From Rhodothermales bacterium (GTDB taxonomy: Bacteria; Bacteroidota; Rhodothermia; Rhodothermales; Bin80): 64,000 nucleotides of DNA. Of this stretch, positions 19,201 through 27,153 are shown in pieces. The position numbers and the translations under genes are program-made. The stretch lies in assembly GCA_958296045.1 (NCBI GenBank), contig CATQHT010000002.1, forward strand, positions 764,065 through 828,064, written 5' to 3'. Below the pieces are notes generated by a model. The model ran no database searches. It had not been told where the DNA came from and worked only from the letters and a program-made list of their open reading frames with translations. Each line of letters begins with the position of its first letter. Within the stretch, counting starts at the first letter, position 1.

Positions 19201-19447
19201 CGGCTGCGTCCAGGTCAGTGCCGATGTCTTTGCACTCAACGTACCCTATAGGGATGCCCTTCCGGTGTATCGTAAAGTCTGGAGCGTTATGCTGTACCTG
19301 CTGTGCCTCATTCAACACCGTTATGTCCTTCCCTCCGAGCTGTTGCAACAGCTGCTGCAGCGTAGGACGGTACGTGTGCTCCCTGGCCACGCCTGTGGCC
19401 AACTTGCTCTGGAGCTCCTTGCGATATGCGCTGAACGGACGATCCAT
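16241..19447 (-). CDS. Single-chain restriction-modification enzyme (type IIG / type ISP-like, no helicase)
   Basis: This 1,068-residue fusion protein has an N-terminal PD-(D/E)xK nuclease (Asp57 in APDFTI; Glu71-Cys-Lys73 in YVECKD). After a helical spacer comes an adenine N6-methyltransferase with motif I DPATGTGTFL (~375-384) and motif IV NPPY (498-501). The C-terminal ~450 residues ('VAFRPYDVRFTYYNHRSRG', 'SALKVDFPRIPVT') are the target-recognition region of type ISP/IIG enzymes. True ISP proteins have an SF2 helicase between nuclease and methylase; here none is seen, and the length fits a translocation-free type IIG enzyme. No separate specificity gene or methylase is nearby. The frame is intact despite mobile debris on its 3' side. 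Confidence 0.82.
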   Translation of the reverse strand: MDRPFSAYRKELQSKLATGVAREHTYRPTLQQLLQQLGGKDITVLNEAQQVQHNAPDFTIHRKGIPIGYVECKDIGTDLDAAERSRQLQRYRKAFNNLLLTDYLSFRWYVGGEHKTTVRLGAVTPAGSVQTAPSELHPETLFLNFFQPATLEIRTSRQLARHMASRAQLFKETMASILREERDRGTFRALCEKLKKEMIVDLTDEAFADIYAQTAAYALFAARCLTYNNGQRGFSKGDAVLGSTTDLLSHFFAKIAGKKTDKRLTWIVDELFQLLAGDWFGEILQDLRGGGETEDPVVYFYEYFLREYDPTLKVEKGVFYTPKPVVQYIVRSVDALLDSHFGLSDGLADQQRVTYSAVINGKPEERSTGRVLVLDPATGTGTFLREVIALIRERVLAQGMAGAWPEFARTHLLERLYGFELLVAPYTMCHLKLKMELAIGDHGVTLKDWQRFNVYLTNTLAEPAKKPSALWQADPITAEAKLADDVKRDVPVMVVLGNPPYSRNSSNTGDWIKELLRPKSGADPKMDYYSVDGAPLGERQPGSLQDDYVKFIRFAQHRIDQTGEGVLAFVTNRAYLNNITFRGMRESLMQSFSEIYVLDLHGDAYLSSSAPDDVKDQNVFDIQQGVAIGLFVKRKGTGGKPAKVFHAELWGPRAVKYDWLSRHASDVTEWTEVHPASPWYMFVPGADDHAGEFTAWHSLKQDIFLEQTAAMQTCRDRITIHRSKQAVMDFVQAFVQMSPEDARNHYKAGKDSRGWKVHLAQQSIRETGISPEFVQPVAFRPYDVRFTYYNHRSRGFVCRPVFKVMQHMIHGPNLGLVTARQVAGDEFNHVLITSHVCTHRLLFDRIGSAYMFPLYIYNGGMGRQPNLCQRFVRFVAKRLNLVWTADGRGDGSTAFGPEDLLYYMYAFLHSPNYRTRYLSALKVDFPRIPVTSRPALFWRLVALGDRLAQLHLMRQHGRDLPGFPVLGMNRVDTIRSRLRGGKLWINKRQYFSDFKEEVWRFMQCGYRPLDKWLKERKNKVLSVRDIYHFRRMHGAIAATMQLMQQIDEVFSEHGGWPLADDTDTQGDG

Positions 19448-20018
19448 CAGTATTCCACTTGGCGGTCTTCTATCGTTACCTGCATTGCGAATGACTCCTT
19501 CTTTCTCGGTGCATACATTTCCTGTTTCCCCGTTGGGATCAATCTTTGGCTGATTTTACCAGAAAATCGCCAGATGGTTGCCCAGACAGTATGGAGTGCC
19601 AATACCTTCACAAAAGGCTGCAGGACCCCCGTTGCGAGGGGCTATGCTCTACTTGTCAGGTAACCGCGTGGCTGAGGGCCAAGCTGTGCCCGCCCTATGC
19701 ACCTTGAGGGCTCGTTGTTAAGCTGCTAAAGTGAAAACAGGGCAGAACTAGGAATGTGCCATAGAATCTACGCCGACGTGACGTCGTTGCTGGCCGACCG
19801 ATATCCACCAGGATCCGCTGGGAAGCGCCCACCGAACCTGCGCCCCATCATTAGTCGCACAGCGCCAAGGGCATGCATGGAGATCCAGATTCAAGGCGTA
19901 ATTTCAGGCTCTGGCTGGCATGGCATCCATAATGGCATGCGCGTGACCCCAGCCGGCATGCTTCTGCAGCGAGCCATGGGAGACATGGTCGCCTCCTTCC
20001 TTGAACTGACCACCAGCT
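19448..20018. other. Intergenic, no gene recognised
   Basis: This is the divergent region between the restriction enzyme (leftward) and the SDR gene (rightward), so it should hold both promoters. I see no convincing small gene, repeat or structured RNA. Confidence 0.45.
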
Positions 20019-20807
20019 ATGAACCACGAACCGTTTAATCTTTTCGGCCAAGTTGCACTCGTGACAGGCGCCAGCCGCGGTCTTGGCAAGTACATGGCCA
20101 ACGCGCTGGCCGGTGCCGGAGCCTTCCTGGCAATTACAAGTCGCGACAAGAATCGCGTGGACGCCGTGAAGAATGACTTTTATTCCTATTCCCGCGAAGT
20201 AACCTGCCTGGAAATGGATGTACGCAGCCAGGCAAGTATAGAAGCCGCTGTCGAAGAGACTATTGATGCCCATGGACGTATCGACATCCTCGTCAATAAC
20301 GCGGGGTGCAACCGTCGCAAACCCGCGCTGGATGTTACATGGGATGACTGGAATACCATCCTGGAAACGAATCTGCGAGGAACGTTCTTCGTTGCGCAGG
20401 CGGTAGCGCGCCACATGATAAGAGAGGGTTACGGACGCATCATCAACATAGGCTCGCTGACGAGTGTCGCTGGCTATGCCGGCCTCGGGCCCTACTGCGC
20501 CAGTAAAGGGGGCGTGAAACAGCTCACCATGTCACTAGCAGATGAGTGGGGCCGCCATGGCATCACCGTCAATTGTATCGCGCCGGGCTGGTTCAAGACC
20601 GCCCTCAATGAAGCGCTCTACGACAACAAATCATGGGTCCGAACCCTGAAGTCTCGAATCCCGCTGGGGCGGCCTGGACGGCAGACAGACCTGGATGGTG
20701 CCGTCGTGTTTCTGGCCTCAGAATCCAGCAGGTACATCACAGGGCAGACGCTGCTGGTGGATGGGGGGTTCTCCACGCAGTCCATACGCGCATTGCCTGC
20801 GGACTGA
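20019..20807 (+). CDS. SDR-family oxidoreductase (gluconate 5-dehydrogenase-like)
   Basis: It is a classical short-chain dehydrogenase of 262 residues. The NAD(P)-binding TGASRGLG is at ~16-23, NNAG at ~92, the catalytic Ser is in INIGSLTSVAG, and the Tyr-x-x-x-Lys is in YCASKGG. The C-terminal 'ITGQTLLVDGGFS' is typical. Its 'LFGQVALVTGASRGLG' opening and 'AGCNRRKPALDV' loop resemble gluconate 5-dehydrogenases, but the substrate cannot be proved from sequence. The GntP permease 13 kb upstream is not in the same operon. It is followed by tRNA-Asn on the other strand. Confidence 0.85.
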   Translation: MNHEPFNLFGQVALVTGASRGLGKYMANALAGAGAFLAITSRDKNRVDAVKNDFYSYSREVTCLEMDVRSQASIEAAVEETIDAHGRIDILVNNAGCNRRKPALDVTWDDWNTILETNLRGTFFVAQAVARHMIREGYGRIINIGSLTSVAGYAGLGPYCASKGGVKQLTMSLADEWGRHGITVNCIAPGWFKTALNEALYDNKSWVRTLKSRIPLGRPGRQTDLDGAVVFLASESSRYITGQTLLVDGGFSTQSIRALPAD

Positions 20808-20847
20808 ACAGTCACTCAGGGGCACCAGAACCGCGGCCGGATCGATG

Positions 20848-20919
20848 CTCCCCGGGTAGGACTCGAACCTACAACCCTGCGGTTAACAGCCGCATGCTCT
20901 ACCATTGAGCTACCGAGGA
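20848..20919 (-). tRNA. tRNA-Asn (GTT)
   Basis: The 72-nt cloverleaf reads on the minus strand from TCCTCGGTAGCTCAATGG. Acceptor arm TCCTCGG pairs with CCGGGGA. The anticodon loop CTGTTAA gives GTT (Asn), and the T arm has GGTTCGAGTCC. CCA is not encoded. Confidence 0.95.
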
Positions 20920-21029
20920 GTGTCGCTACCATCCACGCGGTGTAGCGCCCTCAAACCGAGACATGCAAAGTTGGGTTCCACCTACGGTTACGGAACCAGC
21001 GGGTCGCGATTGGGGTTCACGGCGCACAG

Positions 21030-21113
21030 GCCCTGGTGGCGGAACTGGTAGACGCGCAGCATTCAGGATGCTGTGCCCAAACGGGCGTGGAGGTTCGAGT
21101 CCTCTCCAGGGCA
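21030..21113 (+). tRNA. tRNA-Leu (CAG)
   Basis: The 84-nt class II tRNA has a long variable arm. Acceptor GCCCTGG pairs with CCAGGGC. The anticodon stem CAGCA/TGCTG encloses TTCAGGA (anticodon CAG), and the T arm has GGTTCGAGTCC. CCA is not encoded. Confidence 0.95.
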
Positions 21114-21690
21114 CATGGGTCCTTGCGGGCGCAGCTCCTGCGGGGACTTTGTGATTCTCGGGCCCGGGCGCCAGAAATGCCAAAACAGTGCTGCTGGGAA
21201 AATTCAAAGAATCGTGTGCGTAGCACGCAAAGATGAGCAACTCGGCGGTACGAAGCTCCAGGTCGTGGAGCGTGTCTTGCTGGCTGGCACCATCTTGGGT
21301 AAGCTCGACGTGCCAGACAGCGGATGAGGCGCGGATACGCTACTGGAAGCACCTGGTCCACAATGCGCGTCTTCCCACTTGCGCCGGTGCGGAAGGCGGA
21401 TCGTGCGGCCTGCCAAAGCCCTTCGGTAAGCCTTTGGGCTGCCGATGGCGTCGGCATTCGCTGTGAGCGAGGCAAGTGTGGGAGACATAGTGCCGGAAGC
21501 CTCGCCATTCGAACTCGCCGCGCCTCGGCACCTGTCTGCGGTTCCCACGTATGCGGCCATCGTGGGCCTCGCTAGGTGGGTAGTCCCGGCATACCCTTCC
21601 CAGCGATCGGAATCAGCTACAGGCCTGTTATGGATCCGCCGCCTCAGGCCACTATCACAAGCGTAACACTGCGGCGAAGCTGCTGATAGA
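21114..21690. other. Intergenic upstream of lepA, no gene recognised
   Basis: Frames on both strands are open for 60-180 codons but look like shadows of GC-rich DNA; none has a recognisable domain. It presumably contains the lepA promoter. Confidence 0.45.
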
Positions 21691-23496
21691 ATGTCCACAA
21701 AACAGAGCCGCATAAGGAATTTCTGCATCATTGCCCACATAGATCACGGCAAGAGCACGCTTGCGGATCGGCTCCTGGAAATCACCGGAACGGTTGCACA
21801 TCGGGATATGCAGGACCAAGTGCTGGACTCCATGGACCTTGAGCGGGAGCGCGGCATCACAATAAAGAGCCATGCCATTCAGATGCAGTACACGGCAGCC
21901 GACGGCCACCTGTACACGCTGAACCTGATTGATACACCCGGCCATGTGGACTTCACCTATGAGGTGTCGCGCGCGCTTAAGGCCTGCGAAGGTGCGCTGC
22001 TGGTGATCGATGCGGCCCAGGGTATCGAAGCGCAAACGATTAGCAACTTGTTCCTTGCGCTCGAGCACGACTTAGAAATCATCCCTGTGCTCAACAAGGT
22101 GGATCTACCAAGCGCCCGTCCAGACTGGGTGGCAATGTCAGTGGAGAACCTTATCGGCGAGCCCGCCGAGGATGTGCTGGCAATCAGTGCTAAGACAGGG
22201 CAGGGAGTCGACACGCTGTTGGAATCCGTGATCCGAAGGGTGCCGCCTCCGGCTGCCAACAGCCAGGCCCCCTTGCGCGCGCTCATATTTGACTCGGTAT
22301 TCAATCAGTACCGGGGAGCTGTGGCGTATGTGCGCGTCTTCGAAGGGACGCTCCGGCACCGTGATGAGATCTATTTCATGGCTGCAGAGCGGACGTATGC
22401 TGCGGAAGAGATCGGCTTTCTGCGCCTAGGGATGCAGCCCGCAAAGGAATTGCAGGCCGGGGATGTAGGATATGTGATTGGGTCTATCAAGGACGTACGG
22501 GATACGCGCGTTGGAGACACCATCACGCACGCGCGTCGGCGGGCCAGCGAGCCTATAGTAGGGTTCCGCGAGGTAAAGCCGATGGTGTTTTCGGGTGTGT
22601 ATCCCTCCAGCACAGAGCATTTTGAGGATCTGCGTGCATCACTGGAGCGGCTGCAGCTCAACGACTCCGCCATCGGATATGAGCCAGAGACTTCTGCGGC
22701 GCTAGGCTTCGGGTTTCGCGTTGGGTTTCTGGGGCTTCTGCATATGGAGATCGTGCAGGAGCGGCTGGATCGCGAGTTTGATCTGGACATTATCACCACG
22801 CTTCCGAACGTTAAGTATGAGGTCGTACTCACAGGCGGTGCTGTCAAGGTGGTCGAAAATCCGAACCATGTGCCCCGCGGAAACATGCTCGATCATATTC
22901 GCGAGCCATATGTGAAGGCCGAGGTGATTACGCCTGCAGACTATATCGGAAACCTAATGAAGCTCTGCCAGGACCGTAGGGGTGAATTCAGAAACCAGAC
23001 CTACCTGGATCAAGAGCGCGTCAGCCTGGAGTATTTTCTTCCGCTCGCAGAGATCATTTTTGATTTCTACGACAGGCTGAAGAGCCTCAGTCGCGGATAT
23101 GCTTCCTTCGATTACGAGGTTGCGGAGTACCGGCGCAGCGATCTGGTCAAGCTGGATATCTTGATCAACGGGGACCCGGTGGATGCCTTGTCGGCAATAG
23201 TTCACCGCAGCAAAGCGTTTGAGATGGGACGCAAGTTGACGTCGCGGCTCAAAGAGCTGATCCCGCGGCAGATGTTTGAGGTGGCGATTCAGGCGGCGAT
23301 CGGTAGCAGGGTTATCGCGCGCACCACGGTGCGCGCAGTTCGCAAGGATGTGACAGCGAAGTGTTACGGGGGTGATATCACCCGGAAACGTAAACTGCTG
23401 GAAAAGCAAAAGGCGGGAAAGAAGCGCATGAAGCATGTGGGCAGCGTTGAAGTGCCGCAGGAGGCCTTCCTGGCGGTGTTGTCCATGGGGCAGTAA
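21691..23496 (+). CDS. lepA: Elongation factor 4 (LepA), back-translocating GTPase
   Basis: The 601-residue protein is full length. G1 is AHIDHGKST (~15-23), switch II is in [13 protein letters not shown], and the guanine-specificity motif is NKVD. Domains II and III follow, then the LepA-specific C-terminal domain ending '[29 protein letters not shown]'. It acts on ribosomes in the cytosol or at the membrane in translation fidelity and biogenesis. Only one base separates its stop from the next gene, and lepB follows that one, so the three are likely co-transcribed. lepA-lepB pairing is common in bacteria. Confidence 0.97.
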   Translation: MSTKQSRIRNFCIIAHIDHGKSTLADRLLEITGTVAHRDMQDQVLDSMDLERERGITIKSHAIQMQYTAADGHLYTLNLIDTPGHVDFTYEVSRALKACEGALLVIDAAQGIEAQTISNLFLALEHDLEIIPVLNKVDLPSARPDWVAMSVENLIGEPAEDVLAISAKTGQGVDTLLESVIRRVPPPAANSQAPLRALIFDSVFNQYRGAVAYVRVFEGTLRHRDEIYFMAAERTYAAEEIGFLRLGMQPAKELQAGDVGYVIGSIKDVRDTRVGDTITHARRRASEPIVGFREVKPMVFSGVYPSSTEHFEDLRASLERLQLNDSAIGYEPETSAALGFGFRVGFLGLLHMEIVQERLDREFDLDIITTLPNVKYEVVLTGGAVKVVENPNHVPRGNMLDHIREPYVKAEVITPADYIGNLMKLCQDRRGEFRNQTYLDQERVSLEYFLPLAEIIFDFYDRLKSLSRGYASFDYEVAEYRRSDLVKLDILINGDPVDALSAIVHRSKAFEMGRKLTSRLKELIPRQMFEVAIQAAIGSRVIARTTVRAVRKDVTAKCYGGDITRKRKLLEKQKAGKKRMKHVGSVEVPQEAFLAVLSMGQ

Positions 23497-23497
23497 C

Positions 23498-24349
23498 GTG
23501 CGTGGGCCGCCTCAGATATCCCGTACGCGACCCTGGAAACTGGGGGGTGCCTTGGGGGTGCTTGCCTTGACATGCTTGGTACCTTCTTCGGCCGAAGCCC
23601 TGCTGCAGGGGACCCCGATAGCGAAGGAGGAGCTGGGATGGGTGTATTCCCGAGCGCGCTTCGCGTTAGAGTTCAGGCGCTTTGTGGCGCGCGAAGGAGC
23701 CATGGTACTTCCGGCTCCGCTGGATCATATTGCGGTGCCGTCCGACACCTTTGGGGCGTGGGTCCTGGCGCAGATGCCTCAGGCGGCCTCCAAGGTTCCG
23801 CCTCTGGAGCCATGGGCGGGACAGGTTCATTCGTGGCAGCTGATAGGCTCCAAAGAGAGGCTGAAGCACCAAGCGCTGTTCAGCAATGCCAATATGGCGT
23901 ACGTGGGGAACGACTACCTGACCCCGATAGACACTACGGTAACGCCGCGCATCCGCTCAAGGATGCAGAGCGCATTCGGAGCGCCCACCAAGACGGTTGT
24001 GGAGTCAGCGGTCGCTGGACAGCACGGAGAGAGTATGCAGTTCGAGTACTGGTTCATTGTGAACGACAGTATCCCGGTGATTGTGATGGATGCCAATGGT
24101 CCCCATGACCATGGCGTGGTGTTAGCGTCAGATCATCAATATCGGGAGCAGCTGTATGTACTTCGCCAGTCGCTGTTGGGGCGAGTGGTGCGCGAGGCGC
24201 CATATGAGCCATTCGTGGACTACTTTTTCGATCAGGTGGTCGACCGATGGTACCGTACGGGTTACGACGGTGAGGCATTCTTCGCGGAGCCGATCCCGCG
24301 GCCCGATCTGGCGCATGGCCGGCCCAAGCTACCGCCTGAAGAGCCTTAA
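23498..24349 (+). CDS. Conserved-looking exported protein of unknown function between lepA and lepB
   Basis: A GTG at 23498, one base after the lepA stop, gives 283 residues and exposes an N-terminal signal (LGGALGVLALTCLVPSSAEA). The longer frame starting inside lepA would bury it, so the GTG is preferred. The mature part has no catalytic motif I recognise. Notable blocks are 'YVGNDYLTPIDTTVTPRIRSRM', 'FEYWFIVNDSIPVIVMDANGP', and a proline-rich end (PKLPPEEP). Position between lepA and lepB suggests an envelope or secretion-related role (inference only). Confidence 0.75.
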   Translation: MRGPPQISRTRPWKLGGALGVLALTCLVPSSAEALLQGTPIAKEELGWVYSRARFALEFRRFVAREGAMVLPAPLDHIAVPSDTFGAWVLAQMPQAASKVPPLEPWAGQVHSWQLIGSKERLKHQALFSNANMAYVGNDYLTPIDTTVTPRIRSRMQSAFGAPTKTVVESAVAGQHGESMQFEYWFIVNDSIPVIVMDANGPHDHGVVLASDHQYREQLYVLRQSLLGRVVREAPYEPFVDYFFDQVVDRWYRTGYDGEAFFAEPIPRPDLAHGRPKLPPEEP

Positions 24350-24376
24350 CACAACAACCAAATTAGCAAGAGGGAC

Positions 24377-25588
24377 GTGACTGACTCAGCACTTGGCAAT
24401 TCGGACCCTTCGCGCGAGGCTTCAGACTCTTCGCAGAGCTCCTCCTCTGGTGGCGCAGGTGGTCCAAAGTCTCGGGCAGAGCGGCGCAAGCTGCGTGAAG
24501 CACGTGCTGCCAAGCGTGCTGCCAAGCGTGGCAGGAAGCCGGGCAAGAAGCCGGCCAAAAAGAAAAGCGTTCTGCGGGAGTGGCTGGACGCCATGGTATT
24601 CGCGATCATCTTCATGGTGATCGTCCGGACTCTTCTTTTCGATCTGTTTCGCATCCCCACACCATCGATGGAGAACAGCTTGTTGGTAGGTGACTACCTG
24701 TTCGTCTCCAAGCTGCATTATGGTACGCGTACTCCGATCACGTTGGGGATTCCGTTTTCCTTCATATATATACGTGGCCTGGAGTTGCCATGGACGCGAT
24801 TGCCAGGATTTACGTCCGTCAAGCGTGGCGACGCGGTGGTCTTCAATTGGCCCGGTGATGACGAACCCCACATTGATCGCAAGATGCACTACATCAAGCG
24901 CGTGGTCGGCCTGCCGGGAGATTCCCTGGCTGTGGTCCGTAAAGTGGTGCACATCAATGGAGAGTCCCAGCCATTGGGCGCCAACATGCAGCAGCACTGG
25001 TATGCGTACAAGACGGATGCGCGCGTGCAGCTGCCCAGTGCCCGCCTGGGTGAGCTTGGCATCGATGAGGTAGTGCCGACGGTTAACCCCACCGTGGTGC
25101 GTGTGCTGGCTACCGAAGAAGCTGTCACCAGGCTGCGTGAGCTATCCTATGTGGACCGGGTCACTCCCGCCATTGCACGCGAGAGCTCTGGATACTCGAC
25201 GCATATGTACCCTGGCGGCGTGGGCTACACGCCCGACAACTACGGGCCGGTGTTGATTCCCAGCGAGGGGATGACGGTCCCACTTACCGAAGTGAACTGG
25301 CGTATGTACGAGACCGTCATCACGCGTTATGAGGGGCACACGACAAGTCAGGTCGAAGATCAGTATCTAGTAGATGGTGAGCCTGCGGACACGTATACTT
25401 TTTCGCAGAACTACTATTTCGTGATGGGCGATAACAGGGACAACTCAGAGGACAGCCGCTTCTGGGGATTTGTGCCGTTTGACCATGTGGTAGGTAAGGC
25501 CGTGATGGTCTATTTCTCGTGGGATGACCAGGCCAGTTCGCTGGCAAGCAAGGTGCGCTTCGGTCGCCTGTTCAGCCTTATCCGGTAG
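24377..25588 (+). CDS. lepB: Signal peptidase I with basic N-terminal extension and large insert
   Basis: It removes signal peptides from exported proteins at the inner membrane. The start is GTG. Residues 1-65 form a Ser- then Lys/Arg/Ala-rich cytoplasmic extension, followed by one membrane segment (~70-90). Catalytic Ser97 is in PTPSMEN and the general-base Lys174 in MHYIKRVVGLPGD; the C-terminal box GDNRDNSEDSR is present. At 403 residues it is longer than E. coli LepB (324): ~120 residues between the two conserved halves, with a VPTVNPTVVRVLATEE segment, enlarge the periplasmic domain, as in Bacteroidota-type enzymes. It is the third gene of the lepA cluster. Confidence 0.95.
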   Translation: MTDSALGNSDPSREASDSSQSSSSGGAGGPKSRAERRKLREARAAKRAAKRGRKPGKKPAKKKSVLREWLDAMVFAIIFMVIVRTLLFDLFRIPTPSMENSLLVGDYLFVSKLHYGTRTPITLGIPFSFIYIRGLELPWTRLPGFTSVKRGDAVVFNWPGDDEPHIDRKMHYIKRVVGLPGDSLAVVRKVVHINGESQPLGANMQQHWYAYKTDARVQLPSARLGELGIDEVVPTVNPTVVRVLATEEAVTRLRELSYVDRVTPAIARESSGYSTHMYPGGVGYTPDNYGPVLIPSEGMTVPLTEVNWRMYETVITRYEGHTTSQVEDQYLVDGEPADTYTFSQNYYFVMGDNRDNSEDSRFWGFVPFDHVVGKAVMVYFSWDDQASSLASKVRFGRLFSLIR

Positions 25589-25608
25589 GCACAGCGCAGT
25601 CAGGCACT

Positions 25609-26571
25609 TTACCCAGACTGCTGCATCCTGATCGCATCAAAGCGTCGCTGCTGGTCGGTGCCTGGCGGAATGTCGTACGGATGTAGTGGAAGCTCTACAG
25701 GCTTAAGCGACGGGTAGCGCGGTCCGAACGCGAACGGCTGCGGCTTGCCGCGGGGCTCTTCACCTATCACCAGCACTACGGTGCCCTGGGCCAAAATTTT
25801 GGCGCCGACTGATGCGATCCCTTTCGACGAGCTGGTGGTAGTCCAGGTATCTGCCCAGCGGTATACCCATTCTGCGTCTGCATCTACGAGTCGCACACAG
25901 CCGTGACTCATGGGGCCGCCCGTGGGCATCTCGTATTGGTGCACATGCATGCCATTGGCATGAAAGTTCAAAACCCAGTACATTTCCCAGGGTTCGCCGG
26001 GAGGGCTTTCGGACGAGACGCGCATCTCTTCCTGCCAGTTGAAGTTGTAGCGCCCGAAGGGCGTCGGCGATTCGTCGGGGTTGCCCGTGTTGATAATGCC
26101 CCAGCGCATCAGTCTCCCGTATTCGTAGGCGGCAAACGCCTGGATTGTCTTGTCCATGACGAACAGCTTGTCGAAGTCACGTCCGCCGTTGTAATACCTG
26201 GGAAAAGGGGAGTAGGCCCGAAAATCCAGGTCAAAGCGTGTAGGCATGATGATGGTATCACCGACTGCAAAGGCCTGCATGATGCGTCGGTTGAGCATCT
26301 GCACGAGCTCTGCACGTTGTCTCCCGACATTGGCATTACCATCCCCGATGAGCCGGTAAAAGGCGTTGCGCGCCATGGCGCTGTTGCCTCGCTCGTCTTG
26401 CAACACATGGTATTCGTAAAAGACCTCGGGAATGTCTTCCAGGCTCTCTGCGCGCAGGTTTAGCACGCCTGCGACGGCATCCTGATCTATGTATCCTCCT
26501 TGTCCGAACGCGGGTAAGGCAGTCAGGGTTGCCACCCACAGCAAGGCGGCTATGCGTGACTTGATCGACAT
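25609..26571 (-). CDS. L,D-transpeptidase (YkuD domain), exported
   Basis: The protein has 320 residues with a signal peptide (LLWVATLTALPAFG). The YkuD catalytic motif is complete: HVHQYEMPTGGPMSHGCVRL with nucleophile Cys225 and His223. The domain is preceded by 'FGRYNFNWQEEMRVSSESPPGEPW', the usual entry strand. Such enzymes cross-link peptidoglycan 3-3 or attach proteins to it in the periplasm. The N-terminal ~110 residues ('ELVQMLNRRIMQAFAVGDTIIMP') look like a LysM-like or lead-in segment, but no clear LysM is seen. It is convergent with lepB, with 20 bp between the stops. Confidence 0.9.
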   Translation of the reverse strand: MSIKSRIAALLWVATLTALPAFGQGGYIDQDAVAGVLNLRAESLEDIPEVFYEYHVLQDERGNSAMARNAFYRLIGDGNANVGRQRAELVQMLNRRIMQAFAVGDTIIMPTRFDLDFRAYSPFPRYYNGGRDFDKLFVMDKTIQAFAAYEYGRLMRWGIINTGNPDESPTPFGRYNFNWQEEMRVSSESPPGEPWEMYWVLNFHANGMHVHQYEMPTGGPMSHGCVRLVDADAEWVYRWADTWTTTSSSKGIASVGAKILAQGTVVLVIGEEPRGKPQPFAFGPRYPSLKPVELPLHPYDIPPGTDQQRRFDAIRMQQSG

Positions 26572-27153
26572 TGCTGGGCAGTATTGACTTGGTGTTCGTT
26601 CATGTTACGATGCCGATGCCCGTTTGGTTCATGCGCGCATAAACCAGCGCATCAGGCCGACACGCTCAAGAAAGTTGGGCTGCGTCAATTGTCCACACAA
26701 TGCCCTGACCACGCTCGTAAGACGCAGCTCCTCGAGCTTTTCAGGGGTGGGGTGCGTAAGCATTGGTCCACCGCGGTGCTGTGGCCATTGGAATGAATAT
26801 CTCAGTTAGCTGCGCCTCCAATAATGTCATGCTGCACCGTGTGCAATGGCCTCGTGTTCAACGGCCGTAGATCAAGACCATTCTTGAGTTGAGTATAAGT
26901 CCGATGCTTTTTGAGTGTAGTAGGGCGTGCTGAGGGCCATTGCATGTTCACATGCACGCTCGAAGCACTCCTGGCCATAGGGGCGACCCAGCCGGGCCCC
27001 GACCCATCAAGGTTCGGTAACGAGCCAACGCGTCTCCCGAAGTACCCCTCGTATTTGCTTACCTCCCCCTGCAAATGGCCTTAGAATTGGTGGTGCGCAA
27101 TTCTTAGGGAGATTGTGGCAGGGCCAGGAGGGGGCAGTGGTTGGCCGCCGAAC
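26572..27153. other. Intergenic, no gene recognised
   Basis: No supported coding frame is visible. A TTGACT/TACGAT pair with ~16-bp spacing near 26585-26612 resembles a sigma-70 promoter but faces no gene. Confidence 0.4.

Noticed and set aside
16241..19447. BREX/PglX or DISARM methylase
   Set aside because: The protein carries its own nuclease domain and no BREX or DISARM partner genes (pglZ, brxC, drmA-type) are adjacent.
26584..26640. Promoter-like TTGACT/TACGAT for a small RNA
   Set aside because: It is one weak match with no transcript, terminator or conserved downstream sequence visible.
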